Shown in pieces: positions 1-9,024 of a DNA stretch of 64,000 nt (within the stretch, counting starts at the first letter, position 1; every line of letters begins with the position of its first letter). The stretch is from Oscillibacter sp. GTDB taxonomy: Bacteria > Bacillota > Clostridia > Oscillospirales > Oscillospiraceae. Position numbers and translations under genes: made by a program. The notes below the pieces were generated by a model. The model was not told where the DNA came from. It ran no database searches and saw only the letters and a program-made list of their open reading frames with translations. The stretch is from the NCBI GenBank assembly GCA_017937405.1, contig JAGBDS010000011.1, positions 16,728 to 80,727 of the forward strand, given 5' to 3'.

Positions 1-56
1 TTCGACATTTTTACCAGTATCAGGAAAGCATTTTTGGAAGGAGCGCGAGGAGACCT

Positions 57-1067
57 ATGGAGAAACAGGTCAAACGTATCGGCGTTCTCACCAGCGGCGG
101 AGACGCCCCTGGCATGAACGCGGCTGTCCGCGCCGTGGTGCGCACGGCCATCAGCCAGGGCATTGAATGTGTCGGTATCCGCCGGGGCTGGAACGGCCTC
201 ATCAACAGCGATTTCACCCACATGAGCGCCACCAGCGTCAGCCATATCATCAACAAGGGCGGCACCATGCTCTACACCGCCCGCAGTGAGGAGTTCCGGG
301 AGCCCTCCGGTCGGGCCAAGGCCCTGTCCACCTGCAAGCTCCTGGGTCTGGACGGCATCGTCGCCGTCGGCGGTGACGGCACCTTCCGGGGTGCGCTGGC
401 CCTCAGCCGTCAGGCTGCGGAGGCAGGCATGGCCCTGCAGGTGGTGGGCATCCCCGCCACCATCGACAACGACATCGGCTGTTCCCACTACACCATCGGC
501 TTCGACACCGCCTGCAACACGGCCGTGGAGTGCATCGATAAGCTGCGGGACACCATGCAGTCCCACGAGCGCTGCTCCGTGGTGGAGGTCATGGGCCGCC
601 ACGCGGGGTATCTGGCCCTGTACGTCGGCATCGCCGTGGGCGCTACCGCCGTTCTCATCCCCGAGCGGGAGCTGAACTTCGAGCAGGATATCGTAGAAAA
701 GATCCGCCGCGCCCGGCTGGCCGGCACCACCCACTACATGATCGTGGTGGCCGAGGGCGCCGGCAGCGCCATGGACATCGCCAAGCGCATCCACGACGAG
801 ATCGGCATGGACCCCCGGGTCACCGTTCTGGGTCACATCCAGCGGGGCGGCTCCCCCACCGCCCGGGACCGGGAGACCGCCAGCCGCATGGGCTACCGGG
901 CCGTCATGTCCCTGATGGAGGGCCGGGGCAACCGGGTGGTGGTCACCCAGGACGGCCGCGTCACCGACATGGAGATGGAGGAGGCCCTCCAGATGGTGAA
1001 GCCCTTCCCCATGGAGCGGTATCAAATCCTGGAATCCCTCACCTGCCGCCAGCCCAGCCTGTTCTGA
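57..1067 (+). CDS. pfkA: ATP-dependent 6-phosphofructokinase
   Basis: Phosphorylates fructose 6-phosphate to fructose 1,6-bisphosphate in cytoplasmic glycolysis. The 336-residue protein shows the nucleotide-binding GGDAPGMNAA segment at residues 14-23, the GGDGT motif at 105-109 and the catalytic TIDND segment at 135-139. A glycine rather than aspartate at the fourth place of GGDGT fits ATP use, not pyrophosphate use (family knowledge). Length is usual for bacterial PfkA (about 320). ATG at 57 follows a GAGGAG ribosome binding site. It is followed by a strong hairpin terminator. The 56 bases before it hold no complete gene. Confidence 0.95.
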   Translation: MEKQVKRIGVLTSGGDAPGMNAAVRAVVRTAISQGIECVGIRRGWNGLINSDFTHMSATSVSHIINKGGTMLYTARSEEFREPSGRAKALSTCKLLGLDGIVAVGGDGTFRGALALSRQAAEAGMALQVVGIPATIDNDIGCSHYTIGFDTACNTAVECIDKLRDTMQSHERCSVVEVMGRHAGYLALYVGIAVGATAVLIPERELNFEQDIVEKIRRARLAGTTHYMIVVAEGAGSAMDIAKRIHDEIGMDPRVTVLGHIQRGGSPTARDRETASRMGYRAVMSLMEGRGNRVVVTQDGRVTDMEMEEALQMVKPFPMERYQILESLTCRQPSLF

Positions 1068-1087
1068 CATAGGACATACATAAAAAG

Positions 1088-1122
1088 GATTCCCCGGAGC
1101 GATGCTCCGGGGAATCTTTTTT
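1088..1122. terminator. Bidirectional terminator between pfkA and trkH
   Basis: A 13 bp perfect stem (1088-1100 with 1104-1116) with a GAT loop is followed by TTTTTT on the plus strand and preceded by an A run. It can end pfkA from the left and trkH from the right. Confidence 0.9.
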
Positions 1123-1124
1123 GT

Positions 1125-2594
1125 TTACAGGGTGGGTTTCCGGGTAATGAGCCGCCGCTTCCAGATGGAGGGGGCGAACAGCAGCAGCATGGGGAATATC
1201 TCCAGACGGCCCACCAGCATATCAAAAGCCAGCAGCAGCTTGGAAGCCGGGGAGAAGGCGGAGAAATTGCCCATGGGGCCCACTACCTCCAAACCGGGGC
1301 CGATGTTGTTGATGCAGGATGCCACGGCGGTGAAGGTGGTCACCAGGTCGAACCGCTCCAGAGACAGCAGCAGCACGGAGACGGTAAAAATCAGGATATA
1401 CACGGTCAGAAACAGGTGGACGCCCCGGATGTTCCGGTCCGTCAGGGGCTTGCCCTCGAACCGGACAGTGGTGACGGCGTTGGGATGAAGCATCTTCCGC
1501 ATATCGCCCAGGGAGGTCTTGCACAGGATGACCACCCGCGCCACCTTGATGCCGCCGCCGGTGGAACCGGCGCAGGCGCCGATAAACATCAAGGTCACCA
1601 GAATGGCCCGGGAAAACTCCGGCCAGGCGTTGAAATCCGCTGTGGCGTAGCCGGTGGTGGTGATGATGGAGGCCACCTGGAAGAAGGAATACCGCAGGCT
1701 CTGGGCCACCGAGCCATAGATGTGCACGATGTCAGCCGCGATGGCAGCCACCGCCGTCCCCACGATCAGCAGGTAGGCCCGCAGCTCCTCAGAATGGAAC
1801 ACATCCCGGAAGCGCTTGATGAGCAGGAAGTAGTACAGGTTGAAGTTCACGCCGAACAGCAGCATGAACACGCCGATCACGATGTCAAAATAGGCGCTGT
1901 CATAGGCGCCCACGCTGAGGTTCCGGCAGCTGAAGCCGCCGGTGCCGGCAGTGCCGAAGGCGTGGATGCAGGCGTCGAACAGGGGCATCCCACCCAGCAG
2001 CAGGAGGACGATCTCGATGACCGTCATCACCAGGTAGATGCCGTACAGGATCTTCGCCGTGTCGCCCATACGGCTCACCAGCTTGCCCACGGAGGGGCCA
2101 GGCACTTCCGCCCGCATTAGGTGCATCCCGTGGCCGTCGCCGCTGCTCAAAGGCAGGATGGCCATAACGAACACCAGCACGCCCATGCCACCCACCCAAT
2201 GGGTGAAGCTGCGCCAGAACAGCACGCCCCGGCCCAGGGGCTCGATCTCAGTCAGGATGCTGGCGCCGGTGGTGGTGAAGCCGGAGACCGTCTCAAAAAA
2301 GGCGTCCACAAAATGGGGGATGTCCCCGGAGAGGACAAAGGGCAGGGCGCCGAACACACTCATCAGCACCCAGGCCAGGGCCACCACGGCAAAGCCGTCC
2401 CTGGCGTACAGGTTGGACCGCTTGGGGGCCTTCAGCCCCAGCGCAAGGCCGATGACAGCCAGCAGCAGGGCCGGTATCAAAAAAGGAAGCGCCGCCTCGC
2501 CATAGGCCACCGCCACCACCATGGGCAGCACCAGCAGCACCGCCTCCGTCAGCAGGATGCGGCCAATGACGAAACCGATCATTCGATAATTCAA
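1125..2594 (-). CDS. trkH: Trk/Ktr potassium uptake membrane subunit, TrkH family
   Basis: Potassium channel-like subunit of a Trk-type uptake system in the cytoplasmic membrane. The 489-residue protein is very hydrophobic and has the repeated membrane-pore-membrane layout of the family, with pore-type glycine segments such as SGFTTTGAS (near residues 84-92), GTAGTGGFS, TTTGYAT and NNIGPG. TrkH proteins of Firmicutes are usually 450-490 residues. It lies 14 bases downstream of trkA, so the two are probably one operon. The trkH/ktrB distinction is not certain from motifs alone. Confidence 0.92.
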   Translation of the reverse strand: MNYRMIGFVIGRILLTEAVLLVLPMVVAVAYGEAALPFLIPALLLAVIGLALGLKAPKRSNLYARDGFAVVALAWVLMSVFGALPFVLSGDIPHFVDAFFETVSGFTTTGASILTEIEPLGRGVLFWRSFTHWVGGMGVLVFVMAILPLSSGDGHGMHLMRAEVPGPSVGKLVSRMGDTAKILYGIYLVMTVIEIVLLLLGGMPLFDACIHAFGTAGTGGFSCRNLSVGAYDSAYFDIVIGVFMLLFGVNFNLYYFLLIKRFRDVFHSEELRAYLLIVGTAVAAIAADIVHIYGSVAQSLRYSFFQVASIITTTGYATADFNAWPEFSRAILVTLMFIGACAGSTGGGIKVARVVILCKTSLGDMRKMLHPNAVTTVRFEGKPLTDRNIRGVHLFLTVYILIFTVSVLLLSLERFDLVTTFTAVASCINNIGPGLEVVGPMGNFSAFSPASKLLLAFDMLVGRLEIFPMLLLFAPSIWKRRLITRKPTL

Positions 2595-2608
2595 GCCTCA
2601 GCCCGCCT

Positions 2609-3973
2609 TTACTCAGAAATGATATCGTGGATATCCTGGAGAGTCGTGTCCGTGGTGACCACGATGACGTCGTCATGGACATGGAGCTCGTCATTGCCGG
2701 AGGGAATGACGATGCGGCCGTTCTGCCGCACGATGCCCGCCAGCAGGATGCCGCTTTTCAGCTTCAGGTTCTTCAAAGGCACCCCCACGAAGGGCACCTC
2801 CTCCGTCACGCCGAATTCCAAGGCTTCCACCGCGCCGTCCACCAGCCGGTGGAGGGTCTTGACCCGGGCGCCGGAGGCGCTCTGCATGGCCCGGACGTAC
2901 TGGACGATGAGCTCCGTGGTGACGGAGCGGGCGGAGACGATGCTGTCGATCATGCTGGCGTCGGACACCAGGTCCACCAGGGAGCGGCGGTTGATCTTCG
3001 CCACCACCTTGCAGTTCCCGGACTGCCTGGCGGCGCACATGGACATGAGGATATTGGCCTCGTCGATGCCGGTGATGGCTATGAAAGCATCGGTCTGCTC
3101 GATGCCCTCCTCGTGGAGCAGCTCGCTGTCGGTGCCGTCGCCCACGATGACCAGGGCGCCGGGGAGCCGTTCGCTCATCTGGACGCACCGCTGCTCGCTC
3201 TGGTCGATGATCTTCACGCTCATGCCCATCTCCAGCAGCTCGGAGGCCAGATAGTAACAAATTTTGCTGGCGCCCACGATCATCACGCTGGACGCCCGGC
3301 CCCGGAACACACCCAGGTGCCGGAAGAACTGGGAGAGCTGGTCCGGCGAGGCAGTCAGGTAGATCTTATCCCCCGAGCGCAGCTCGAAATCGCCGGAGGG
3401 GATGATGGTCTCGCCGCGCCTAGACACGGCGCAGATCAGCACCCGGACCCGGATGTTCTTATAGAGGTCCAGCAGCTTCATGCCGTGGAGGGCGGAATCC
3501 TCCGGCAGGCGGTATTCCACCAGCTCCAGGCGGCCCTTGGAAAAGGACTCCAGCTTCATGGCCGCCGGGAACCGCAGCACACGGGCGATCTCCCGGGCGG
3601 TGGCTTTCTCCGGATTGATGGCCATGGAGAGGCCCAGCTCCTCCCGCATGAAGCGGAGCTGCGTCTCATACTCCGGGTTGCGGATGCGGGCGATGGTATG
3701 GCGCACCCCCAGCTTCTTCGCCACCAGGCACGCCAGAATGTTGATCTCGTCGCTGGAGGCCGTGGCGATCAGCAGGTCGGCCCGGCCCGCCTCCGCCTCC
3801 TTCTGCACCTCATAGCTGGCGCCATTGCCGCAGACGCCCATCACGTCGTAGATATTGATGATGTTTTCAATGAGCTGCTGGCTCTCGTCGATGACCGTCA
3901 CCCGGTTCTCGGTGGAGAGCTGCTGCGTCAGCGCAAGCCCCACCTTACCGGCGCCCACGATAATGATATTCAT
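2609..3973 (-). CDS. trkA: Trk potassium transporter peripheral NAD-binding subunit TrkA
   Basis: Cytoplasmic regulatory subunit that binds nucleotides and gates the TrkH channel. The 454-residue protein has two RCK repeats: a first Rossmann motif VGAGKVG near residues 6-12 and a second, less perfect one (VGASKICYY) near residue 233, each followed by a TrkA-C-like domain. The length matches full two-repeat TrkA (about 450) rather than the single-repeat KtrA (about 220). It is the first gene of the trkA-trkH pair and diverges from the fatty acid operon. Confidence 0.95.
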   Translation of the reverse strand: MNIIIVGAGKVGLALTQQLSTENRVTVIDESQQLIENIINIYDVMGVCGNGASYEVQKEAEAGRADLLIATASSDEINILACLVAKKLGVRHTIARIRNPEYETQLRFMREELGLSMAINPEKATAREIARVLRFPAAMKLESFSKGRLELVEYRLPEDSALHGMKLLDLYKNIRVRVLICAVSRRGETIIPSGDFELRSGDKIYLTASPDQLSQFFRHLGVFRGRASSVMIVGASKICYYLASELLEMGMSVKIIDQSEQRCVQMSERLPGALVIVGDGTDSELLHEEGIEQTDAFIAITGIDEANILMSMCAARQSGNCKVVAKINRRSLVDLVSDASMIDSIVSARSVTTELIVQYVRAMQSASGARVKTLHRLVDGAVEALEFGVTEEVPFVGVPLKNLKLKSGILLAGIVRQNGRIVIPSGNDELHVHDDVIVVTTDTTLQDIHDIISE

Positions 3974-4143
3974 AGACTCTTCTCCCGACAGTAAATTGCT
4001 GTCTTCCTTCTATATGATGCCGTCCTCATTTTATAGCAAGGCAGGCTCCCGTTTGTATAAAGGAATTATAAAGGAAGTTGCGGAAAAAAGGAATACCCTT
4101 CCCCCTGCCCGGTGAAATTTTTTTGCTGTCCCTGATTTTCCAC

Positions 4144-4172
4144 TTGACAAACAGCATCCGCTTGCGTAAAAT
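4144..4172 (+). promoter_or_regulatory. Promoter of the fatty acid operon
   Basis: A perfect -35 box TTGACA (4144-4149), a 17-base spacer and a -10 box TAAAAT (4167-4172) lie 71 bases before the acpP start codon. Nothing else in the trkA-acpP gap fits as well on this strand. Confidence 0.85.
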
Positions 4173-4178
4173 ATGTTC

Positions 4179-4214
4179 AATTATTTTAGTTAAATTATTT
4201 TAATTAAAATAATT
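4179..4214. promoter_or_regulatory. Repeated AT-rich boxes just downstream of the acpP promoter, candidate operator
   Basis: The box AATTATTTTA occurs at 4179-4188 and 4193-4202, and its reverse complement at 4205-4214. The last two form a perfect 22 bp palindrome (4193-4214). The boxes start 6 bases after the -10 box, so a bound protein would block RNA polymerase. The MarR-type regulator at the end of the operon is the obvious candidate binder; this is inference. Confidence 0.6.
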
Positions 4215-4242
4215 GATATTTCGACATACAAGGAGAACTGTT

Positions 4243-4473
4243 ATGGAATTCGAGAAAGTGCGCGACATTATCGTGGAGACTCTGGGCTGCGACGCCGAGG
4301 AAGTGACGCCCGAGGCCTCCCTGTCCGATGATTTGGGCGCCGATTCCCTGGCCGCCGTGGAGCTGGTGATGGCTCTGGAGGAGGCCACCGGCCTGTCCAT
4401 CGCCGAGGAGGACGCCGCGAACCTCAAGACCGTGGGCGACATCCTGACCTATCTGGCCGCTCACAAGGACTAA
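4243..4473 (+). CDS. acpP: Acyl carrier protein
   Basis: Carries growing acyl chains as thioesters on a 4'-phosphopantetheine arm in type II fatty acid synthesis. The 76-residue acidic protein has the attachment motif DSL with Ser35 inside [16 protein letters not shown]. The ATG at 4243 is chosen because AAGGAGA lies seven bases before it and the product then has the normal ACP length; an upstream in-frame start would add an unrelated tail. It is the first gene of the operon, directly behind a consensus promoter and repeated AT-rich boxes. Confidence 0.95.
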   Translation: MEFEKVRDIIVETLGCDAEEVTPEASLSDDLGADSLAAVELVMALEEATGLSIAEEDAANLKTVGDILTYLAAHKD

Positions 4474-4545
4474 ATTGATATTCCGCCCCCGCCGGAGGGA
4501 TGCGTCTCTCCGGCGGGCCAATTTCCCACCGTGAAAGGAATTTCC

Positions 4546-4962
4546 ATGACCAATCAAGAAATCAAGGAATTGATCTCCTGCTTTGAAAACAGCTCCCTCC
4601 AGACCATGAAGCTGTCCACGCAGGAATTTACCATAGAGATGAACCGGGGCGGTGCCCCAGCTTCCGCTGCCCCTGCCGCGGCCCCCGCCGCGCCTGCCCC
4701 CTCTCCCGCTCCGGCGTCGGAGGGCAACACCGTGACGGCGCCGCTGGTGGGCACTTTCTACGATGCCCCCGCCCCGGAGAAGCCTCCCTTTGTTCAGGTG
4801 GGCGACCGGGTGAAAAAGGGCGACACCCTCTGTCTCATTGAGGCCATGAAAATGATGAGCGAGATCCCCGCCCCCTGCGACTGCGTCATCGAAGCGGTGC
4901 TGAAAACCAGCGGCGACCTGGTGTCCTTCGGCGAGCCGCTGCTGCGCTACAAGCCATGCTGA
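4546..4962 (+). CDS. accB: Biotin carboxyl carrier protein of acetyl-CoA carboxylase
   Basis: Carries carboxylated biotin between the biotin carboxylase and the carboxyltransferase. The 138-residue protein has an N-terminal helix-rich part, an Ala/Pro-rich flexible linker (about residues 37-58) and a C-terminal biotinyl domain with the motif EAMKMM, biotinylated on Lys102. Start ATG 4546 follows AAAGGAA. The end overlaps accC by 7 bases, which suggests coupled translation. Length is a little short of E. coli AccB (156), mainly in the linker. Confidence 0.95.
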   Translation: MTNQEIKELISCFENSSLQTMKLSTQEFTIEMNRGGAPASAAPAAAPAAPAPSPAPASEGNTVTAPLVGTFYDAPAPEKPPFVQVGDRVKKGDTLCLIEAMKMMSEIPAPCDCVIEAVLKTSGDLVSFGEPLLRYKPC

Positions 4963-6347
4963 AGCGGGTTTTGATCGCCAACCGGGGCGAGATCGCCCTG
5001 CGGGTGCTGCGGGCTTGCCGGGAGATGGAGATTGAGACGGTGGCCGTCTACTCCACAGCGGACGCGGAGGCCCTCCACGTCCAGCTTGCCACCCAGGCCG
5101 TCTGCATCGGCCCCGCCAGGGCCGCCGACAGCTACCTGAACCGGGACGCCCTGTTGACCGTGGCCCAGGCCACCGGCTGCGACGGCCTCCACCCCGGCTA
5201 CGGCTTTTTGTCCGAAAGTCCGGATTTTGCCGACGCGTGCGCCCGGGCGGGTATTACTTTCATCGGCCCCTCCAGGGATGCCATCCGCAAGGCGGGCTCC
5301 AAATCCGCTGCCCGGGAATTGATGAAAGAGGCGGGAGTCCCCGTCACCCCCGGCTCCGACGGCCCTGTGTCCTCGGTGGAGGACGCCCTGGCGGCAGCGG
5401 AGCGGGTGGGGTATCCCGTGCTGCTGAAGGCCAGCGCCGGAGGCGGTGGCCGGGGCATCCGCCGGTGCGACAATGCGGAAGCGCTTCCTGCCGCCTACGC
5501 CGAGGCGAAAGCAGAGGCCAAGGCCTGCTTCGGGAACGACGAGATGTACCTGGAAAAGCTGGTACTGCGGCCCCGGCACATCGAGTTTCAAATCCTGGCG
5601 GACCGGCAGGGCCACGTCATCCACCTGGGTGACCGGGACTGCTCCGTCCAGCGGCGGAACCAGAAGCTCATTGAGGAGGCCCCCGCCCGGTGCTTGTCCC
5701 CCGCGCTGCGCCAGGCCATGGGCGAAGCTGCCGTCCGGGCGGCACAGGCCGTGGGCTACGAGGGCGCCGGGACGGTGGAATTCCTGCTGGACAGCGACGG
5801 GGAGCATTTCTATTTCATGGAGATGAACACCCGCATCCAGGTGGAGCACGGCGTCACGGAGCTGGTGACCGGGGCAGATTTGGTGCGCCAGCAGCTCCGG
5901 GTGGCCTCCGGGCTGTCCCTGGACATCGCCCAGGAGGATGTGCATCTCACCGGACACGCCATCGAGTGCCGGGTGAACGCGGAGGACCCGGCGGCGGGCT
6001 TCCGCCCCTGCCCCGGGAAGGTGGAATTTCTCCACTTCCCCGGCGGGGCGGGCGTCCGGGTGGACTCCGCCCTGTACAACGGCTGCACTCTCTCCCCCTA
6101 CTACGACTCTCTGGCGGCCAAGCTGATGGTCCACGCCCCCACCCGGCTGGAGGCCATCCGCAAGATGCGCCGCTGCCTGGAGGAGTTCGCCCTGGAGGGC
6201 TTCCCCACCAACGCGGAGCTCTCCCACGAGATCATGTTCCATCCCACCTTTGTCCGGGGCGGCTGCACCACGGCCTTCCTGGAAGAGAGCCTGCCCGAGC
6301 TGCTGGATTTCAGCCGCCGGGCGGGAGAACAGGACGGTGACGCATGA
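4956..6347 (+). CDS. accC: Acetyl-CoA carboxylase, biotin carboxylase subunit
   Basis: Uses ATP and bicarbonate to carboxylate biotin on AccB, the first step of malonyl-CoA formation. The 463-residue protein shows the N-terminal carbamoyl-phosphate synthase-like domain (LIANRGEIALRV), the ATP-grasp glycine loop KASAGGGGRG near residue 159 and the catalytic MEMNTRIQVEH segment near 288-298. Usual length for AccC is about 450. It overlaps accB by 7 bases and accD by 4 bases (ATGA). Confidence 0.97.
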   Translation: MLKRVLIANRGEIALRVLRACREMEIETVAVYSTADAEALHVQLATQAVCIGPARAADSYLNRDALLTVAQATGCDGLHPGYGFLSESPDFADACARAGITFIGPSRDAIRKAGSKSAARELMKEAGVPVTPGSDGPVSSVEDALAAAERVGYPVLLKASAGGGGRGIRRCDNAEALPAAYAEAKAEAKACFGNDEMYLEKLVLRPRHIEFQILADRQGHVIHLGDRDCSVQRRNQKLIEEAPARCLSPALRQAMGEAAVRAAQAVGYEGAGTVEFLLDSDGEHFYFMEMNTRIQVEHGVTELVTGADLVRQQLRVASGLSLDIAQEDVHLTGHAIECRVNAEDPAAGFRPCPGKVEFLHFPGGAGVRVDSALYNGCTLSPYYDSLAAKLMVHAPTRLEAIRKMRRCLEEFALEGFPTNAELSHEIMFHPTFVRGGCTTAFLEESLPELLDFSRRAGEQDGDA

Positions 6348-7201
6348 ACGATATTTTTGCCAAGCGCCGGGCCCGGCTGCTGGCTATGAAGGCCATGCGG
6401 GACAACTACATCCCCGGCGACAAGCTGGTAACTTGTCCCAAATGCGGGCGGGAAAGTGAAAAGAAAGCGGTAGCGGGGGGGCTGTCCGTCTGTCCCCTCT
6501 GCGGCTACCATTTCCCCATCGGCGCCTACTACCGGCTCAGCACCGTGCTGGATTCCGGCACCTTCCGGGAGCTGAACGCAAAGCTCTCCGCCGCCGACCC
6601 GCTGGCTTTCCCCGGCTATGGCACCAAGCCGGCCCTGGCCCAACGGAAAACCGGGCTGACGGAGGCCGCCGTCACCGCCACAGGCGCCATCGGCGGCAGC
6701 AAGTGTGTGGTTGGCGTGCTGGACAGCCGCTTCCTCATGGGCAGCATGAGCGCCGCCGTGGGGGAAAAAATCACCCTCGCCATTGAGTATGCAACAAAGA
6801 ACAAGCTGCCCCTCATTCTCTTCGCCGCCAGCGGCGGCGCCCGGATGCAGGAGGGTATCCTGTCCCTCATGCAGATGGCGAAAACCAGCGCCGCCCTGGC
6901 CCGGTTTTCGGAAAAGAGCCTGCTGTACATCTCCGTCCTGACGGACCCCACCACCGGCGGCGTTACCGCCAGCTTCGCCTCCCTGGGCGACATCATTCTG
7001 GCGGAGCCGGGAGCCCTCATCGGCTTTGCCGGGCCCCGGGTCATTCAGCAGACCATCGGCGAGACCCTGCCGAAGGGCTTCCAGACGGCGGAGTTCCAGA
7101 TGGAGCACGGCTTCGTGGACGCGGTGGTGCCCCGTGCTGAGATGCGGGACACCCTCATCAAGCTGCTGCGGCTCCACGGGAAAGGAGGCCGCCATGCATG
7201 A
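6344..7201 (+). CDS. accD: Acetyl-CoA carboxylase carboxyltransferase beta subunit
   Basis: With AccA forms the carboxyltransferase that moves the carboxyl group from biotin to acetyl-CoA. The 285-residue protein has the N-terminal four-cysteine zinc finger (Cys31, Cys34, Cys50, Cys53) and a crotonase-like core with the oxyanion-hole glycine run SGGARMQEG. Its start overlaps the accC stop as ATGA and its end overlaps accA by 8 bases, so the Acc subunits are translationally coupled. Confidence 0.97.
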   Translation: MNDIFAKRRARLLAMKAMRDNYIPGDKLVTCPKCGRESEKKAVAGGLSVCPLCGYHFPIGAYYRLSTVLDSGTFRELNAKLSAADPLAFPGYGTKPALAQRKTGLTEAAVTATGAIGGSKCVVGVLDSRFLMGSMSAAVGEKITLAIEYATKNKLPLILFAASGGARMQEGILSLMQMAKTSAALARFSEKSLLYISVLTDPTTGGVTASFASLGDIILAEPGALIGFAGPRVIQQTIGETLPKGFQTAEFQMEHGFVDAVVPRAEMRDTLIKLLRLHGKGGRHA

Positions 7202-8003
7202 AGTAACTGCCGCTGAGCGTCTGGCCATTGCCCGCCATCCCCAGCGGCCCAATATCACGGATTACATCAATGCCCTGTTCACCGACTTTTTTGAACAGAG
7301 GGGCGACCGGGCCTGCCGGGAGGATGCCGCCATCCTGGGCGGCGTGGCACTGTTCCACGGACAGCCCATTACCGTCATCGGCACCCGGAAGGGCAAGACG
7401 CTGGAGGAAAATCTCAAATGCAACTTCGGGATGCCGGGGCCGGAGGGCTACCGCAAAGCCCTGCGGCTGATGAAACAAGCGGAAAAATTTCGCCGCCCCA
7501 TTTTCACCTTCATCGACACCTCCGGTGCCTACCCCGGCCTGGAGGCCGAGGAGCGGGGCCAGGGCGAGGCCATCGCCCGGAACCTCTTTGAAATGAGCCG
7601 CCTGACGGTGCCGGTCATCGCCGTGGTCACCGGAGAGGGCAACAGCGGCGGCGCGTTGGCGCTGGCCGTGGCCGACCGGGTGCTGATGCTGGAGAACGCG
7701 GTGTACGCCATCCTCTCCCCGGAGGGCTTCGCCTCCATTTTGTGGAAGGACGCCCAGCGCTCCGGCGAGGCCGCCGGGCTGATGAAGCTCACCGCCCCGG
7801 AGCTGCTGGCCTTAGGCGTCATCGACGACATCATCCCCGAGCCGGAGGGCGGCGCCCACATGGCTCCCGCCCAGGCCATCCGGGAGGTGGACCGGGCACT
7901 GCGGCGGCACCTGGCCGTTCTCTCCAAGGAGAGCGGCGCGGCGCTGGCAAACCAGCGGTATCAAAAATTCCGGCGGATGGGCGCCGGGAAGGAGGAAGCA
8001 TGA
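7194..8003 (+). CDS. accA: Acetyl-CoA carboxylase carboxyltransferase alpha subunit
   Basis: Partner of AccD in the carboxyltransferase. The ATG at 7194 follows AAAGGAGG and gives 269 residues that begin close to the conserved RPNITDYINALF segment; a longer frame upstream overlaps accD and has no family sequence. The protein is shorter than E. coli AccA (319) and lacks part of its N-terminal helical region, as in streptococcal AccA. The conserved DTSGAYPG and GEGNSGGALA motifs are intact. It overlaps fabH by 4 bases. Confidence 0.95.
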   Translation: MHEVTAAERLAIARHPQRPNITDYINALFTDFFEQRGDRACREDAAILGGVALFHGQPITVIGTRKGKTLEENLKCNFGMPGPEGYRKALRLMKQAEKFRRPIFTFIDTSGAYPGLEAEERGQGEAIARNLFEMSRLTVPVIAVVTGEGNSGGALALAVADRVLMLENAVYAILSPEGFASILWKDAQRSGEAAGLMKLTAPELLALGVIDDIIPEPEGGAHMAPAQAIREVDRALRRHLAVLSKESGAALANQRYQKFRRMGAGKEEA

Positions 8004-8947
8004 ACGGTATCAAGCTCCGCGGCACCGGCCGCGCCGTCCCGGCGGGGGTGGTCACCAACGATGACCTTGCCCGGATGATGGACACCAGCGACGAGTGGAT
8101 CACCTCCCGCACCGGCATCAAGCAACGCTACCGCTGCGCCGCCGAGACCCACACCGACCTCTGCGTCCGGGCAGCGAGAGCCGCTCTGGAGCGAGCCGGA
8201 ATTTCCCCGGCGGATATCGGCGCCTGCATCGTGGCGACGGTCACGCCGGACACCGTCGTCCCCTCCGCCGCCTGTATACTCCAGCGGGCGCTGGGCCTGC
8301 CCACGGACATTCCCTGCTTCGACCTGAACGCCGCCTGCACCAGCTTTGTCTACGCCCTCCACACCATGGAGTGCCTGCTGAACGCCTCTCCCCGGAAATT
8401 CGGGCTAGTGGTGGGAGCGGAGGCCCTGAGCCGCATCGTGGACTGGACCGACCGGAGCACCTGCATTCTCTTCGGCGACGGCGCCGGGGCGGCAGTGGTG
8501 GAGTGCCGGGAGGGCTGGCCATCCATCGGCGCGGTGCTGGGCAGCCGGGGCGACGACGAGCTGCTGCACCTGCCGGGACTGGGCATGGGAGAGGCCAATT
8601 TCCTCTCCATGGAGGGCACGAAAGTGTTCAAATTCGCGGTGGAAGTGGTCCCCGCCTGCATCGACGCGGTGCTGGACAAGGCGGGGATGACGGCGGAGGA
8701 TGTAGATTTCTTCGTCTTCCACCAGGCCAACGCCCGCATCATTGATTTGGCGGTGCGGAAGTACCATATCCCACCTGAAAAATACTGCAAAAATATTGAA
8801 AACTATGGAAATACCGCCGCCGCCAGCGTGCCGCTGGTGCTCAGCGAGCTGGAGGAGCAGGGCCGTATCGGCCCCGGCAGCCGGATGCTGGTGGTCGCCT
8901 TCGGCGGAGGCCTCACCTGGGGCGGGGCGATGATAGAGTTCGCGTGA
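8000..8947 (+). CDS. fabH: Beta-ketoacyl-ACP synthase III
   Basis: Starts fatty acid synthesis by condensing acetyl-CoA or branched acyl-CoA with malonyl-ACP. The 315-residue protein carries the Cys-His-Asn triad: Cys113 in NAACTSF, the His of FVFHQAN and the Asn of ENYGNTAAAS. ATG 8000 follows GGAGGAAGC and overlaps the accA stop. The length matches FabH (about 317). It is followed by a 77-base gap with a long hairpin before fabF. Confidence 0.96.
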   Translation: MNGIKLRGTGRAVPAGVVTNDDLARMMDTSDEWITSRTGIKQRYRCAAETHTDLCVRAARAALERAGISPADIGACIVATVTPDTVVPSAACILQRALGLPTDIPCFDLNAACTSFVYALHTMECLLNASPRKFGLVVGAEALSRIVDWTDRSTCILFGDGAGAAVVECREGWPSIGAVLGSRGDDELLHLPGLGMGEANFLSMEGTKVFKFAVEVVPACIDAVLDKAGMTAEDVDFFVFHQANARIIDLAVRKYHIPPEKYCKNIENYGNTAAASVPLVLSELEEQGRIGPGSRMLVVAFGGGLTWGGAMIEFA

Positions 8948-8949
8948 GC

Positions 8950-9004
8950 GTGTCCCCAGACTGGAGGACGGGGGATGCCCCCCGTCCCCCAGTCTGGGGG
9001 ACAC
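8950..9004 (+). promoter_or_regulatory. Long hairpin between fabH and fabF
   Basis: An outer stem (GTGTCCCC-AGACTGG at 8950-8963 with its complement at 8989-9004) encloses an inner stem (GACGGGGG with CCCCCCGTC) closed by an ATG loop. No U tract follows, so it is not a classical terminator. It is the only sizeable gap inside the acpP-fabZ operon, and may set mRNA stability or the fabH/fabF ratio (inference). Confidence 0.6.
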
Positions 9005-9024
9005 CACAACAAGGAGGTATTTCC

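Noticed and set aside
57-1067. Pyrophosphate-dependent phosphofructokinase
   Set aside because: The nucleotide motif reads GGDGT, with glycine where PPi-dependent enzymes have aspartate.
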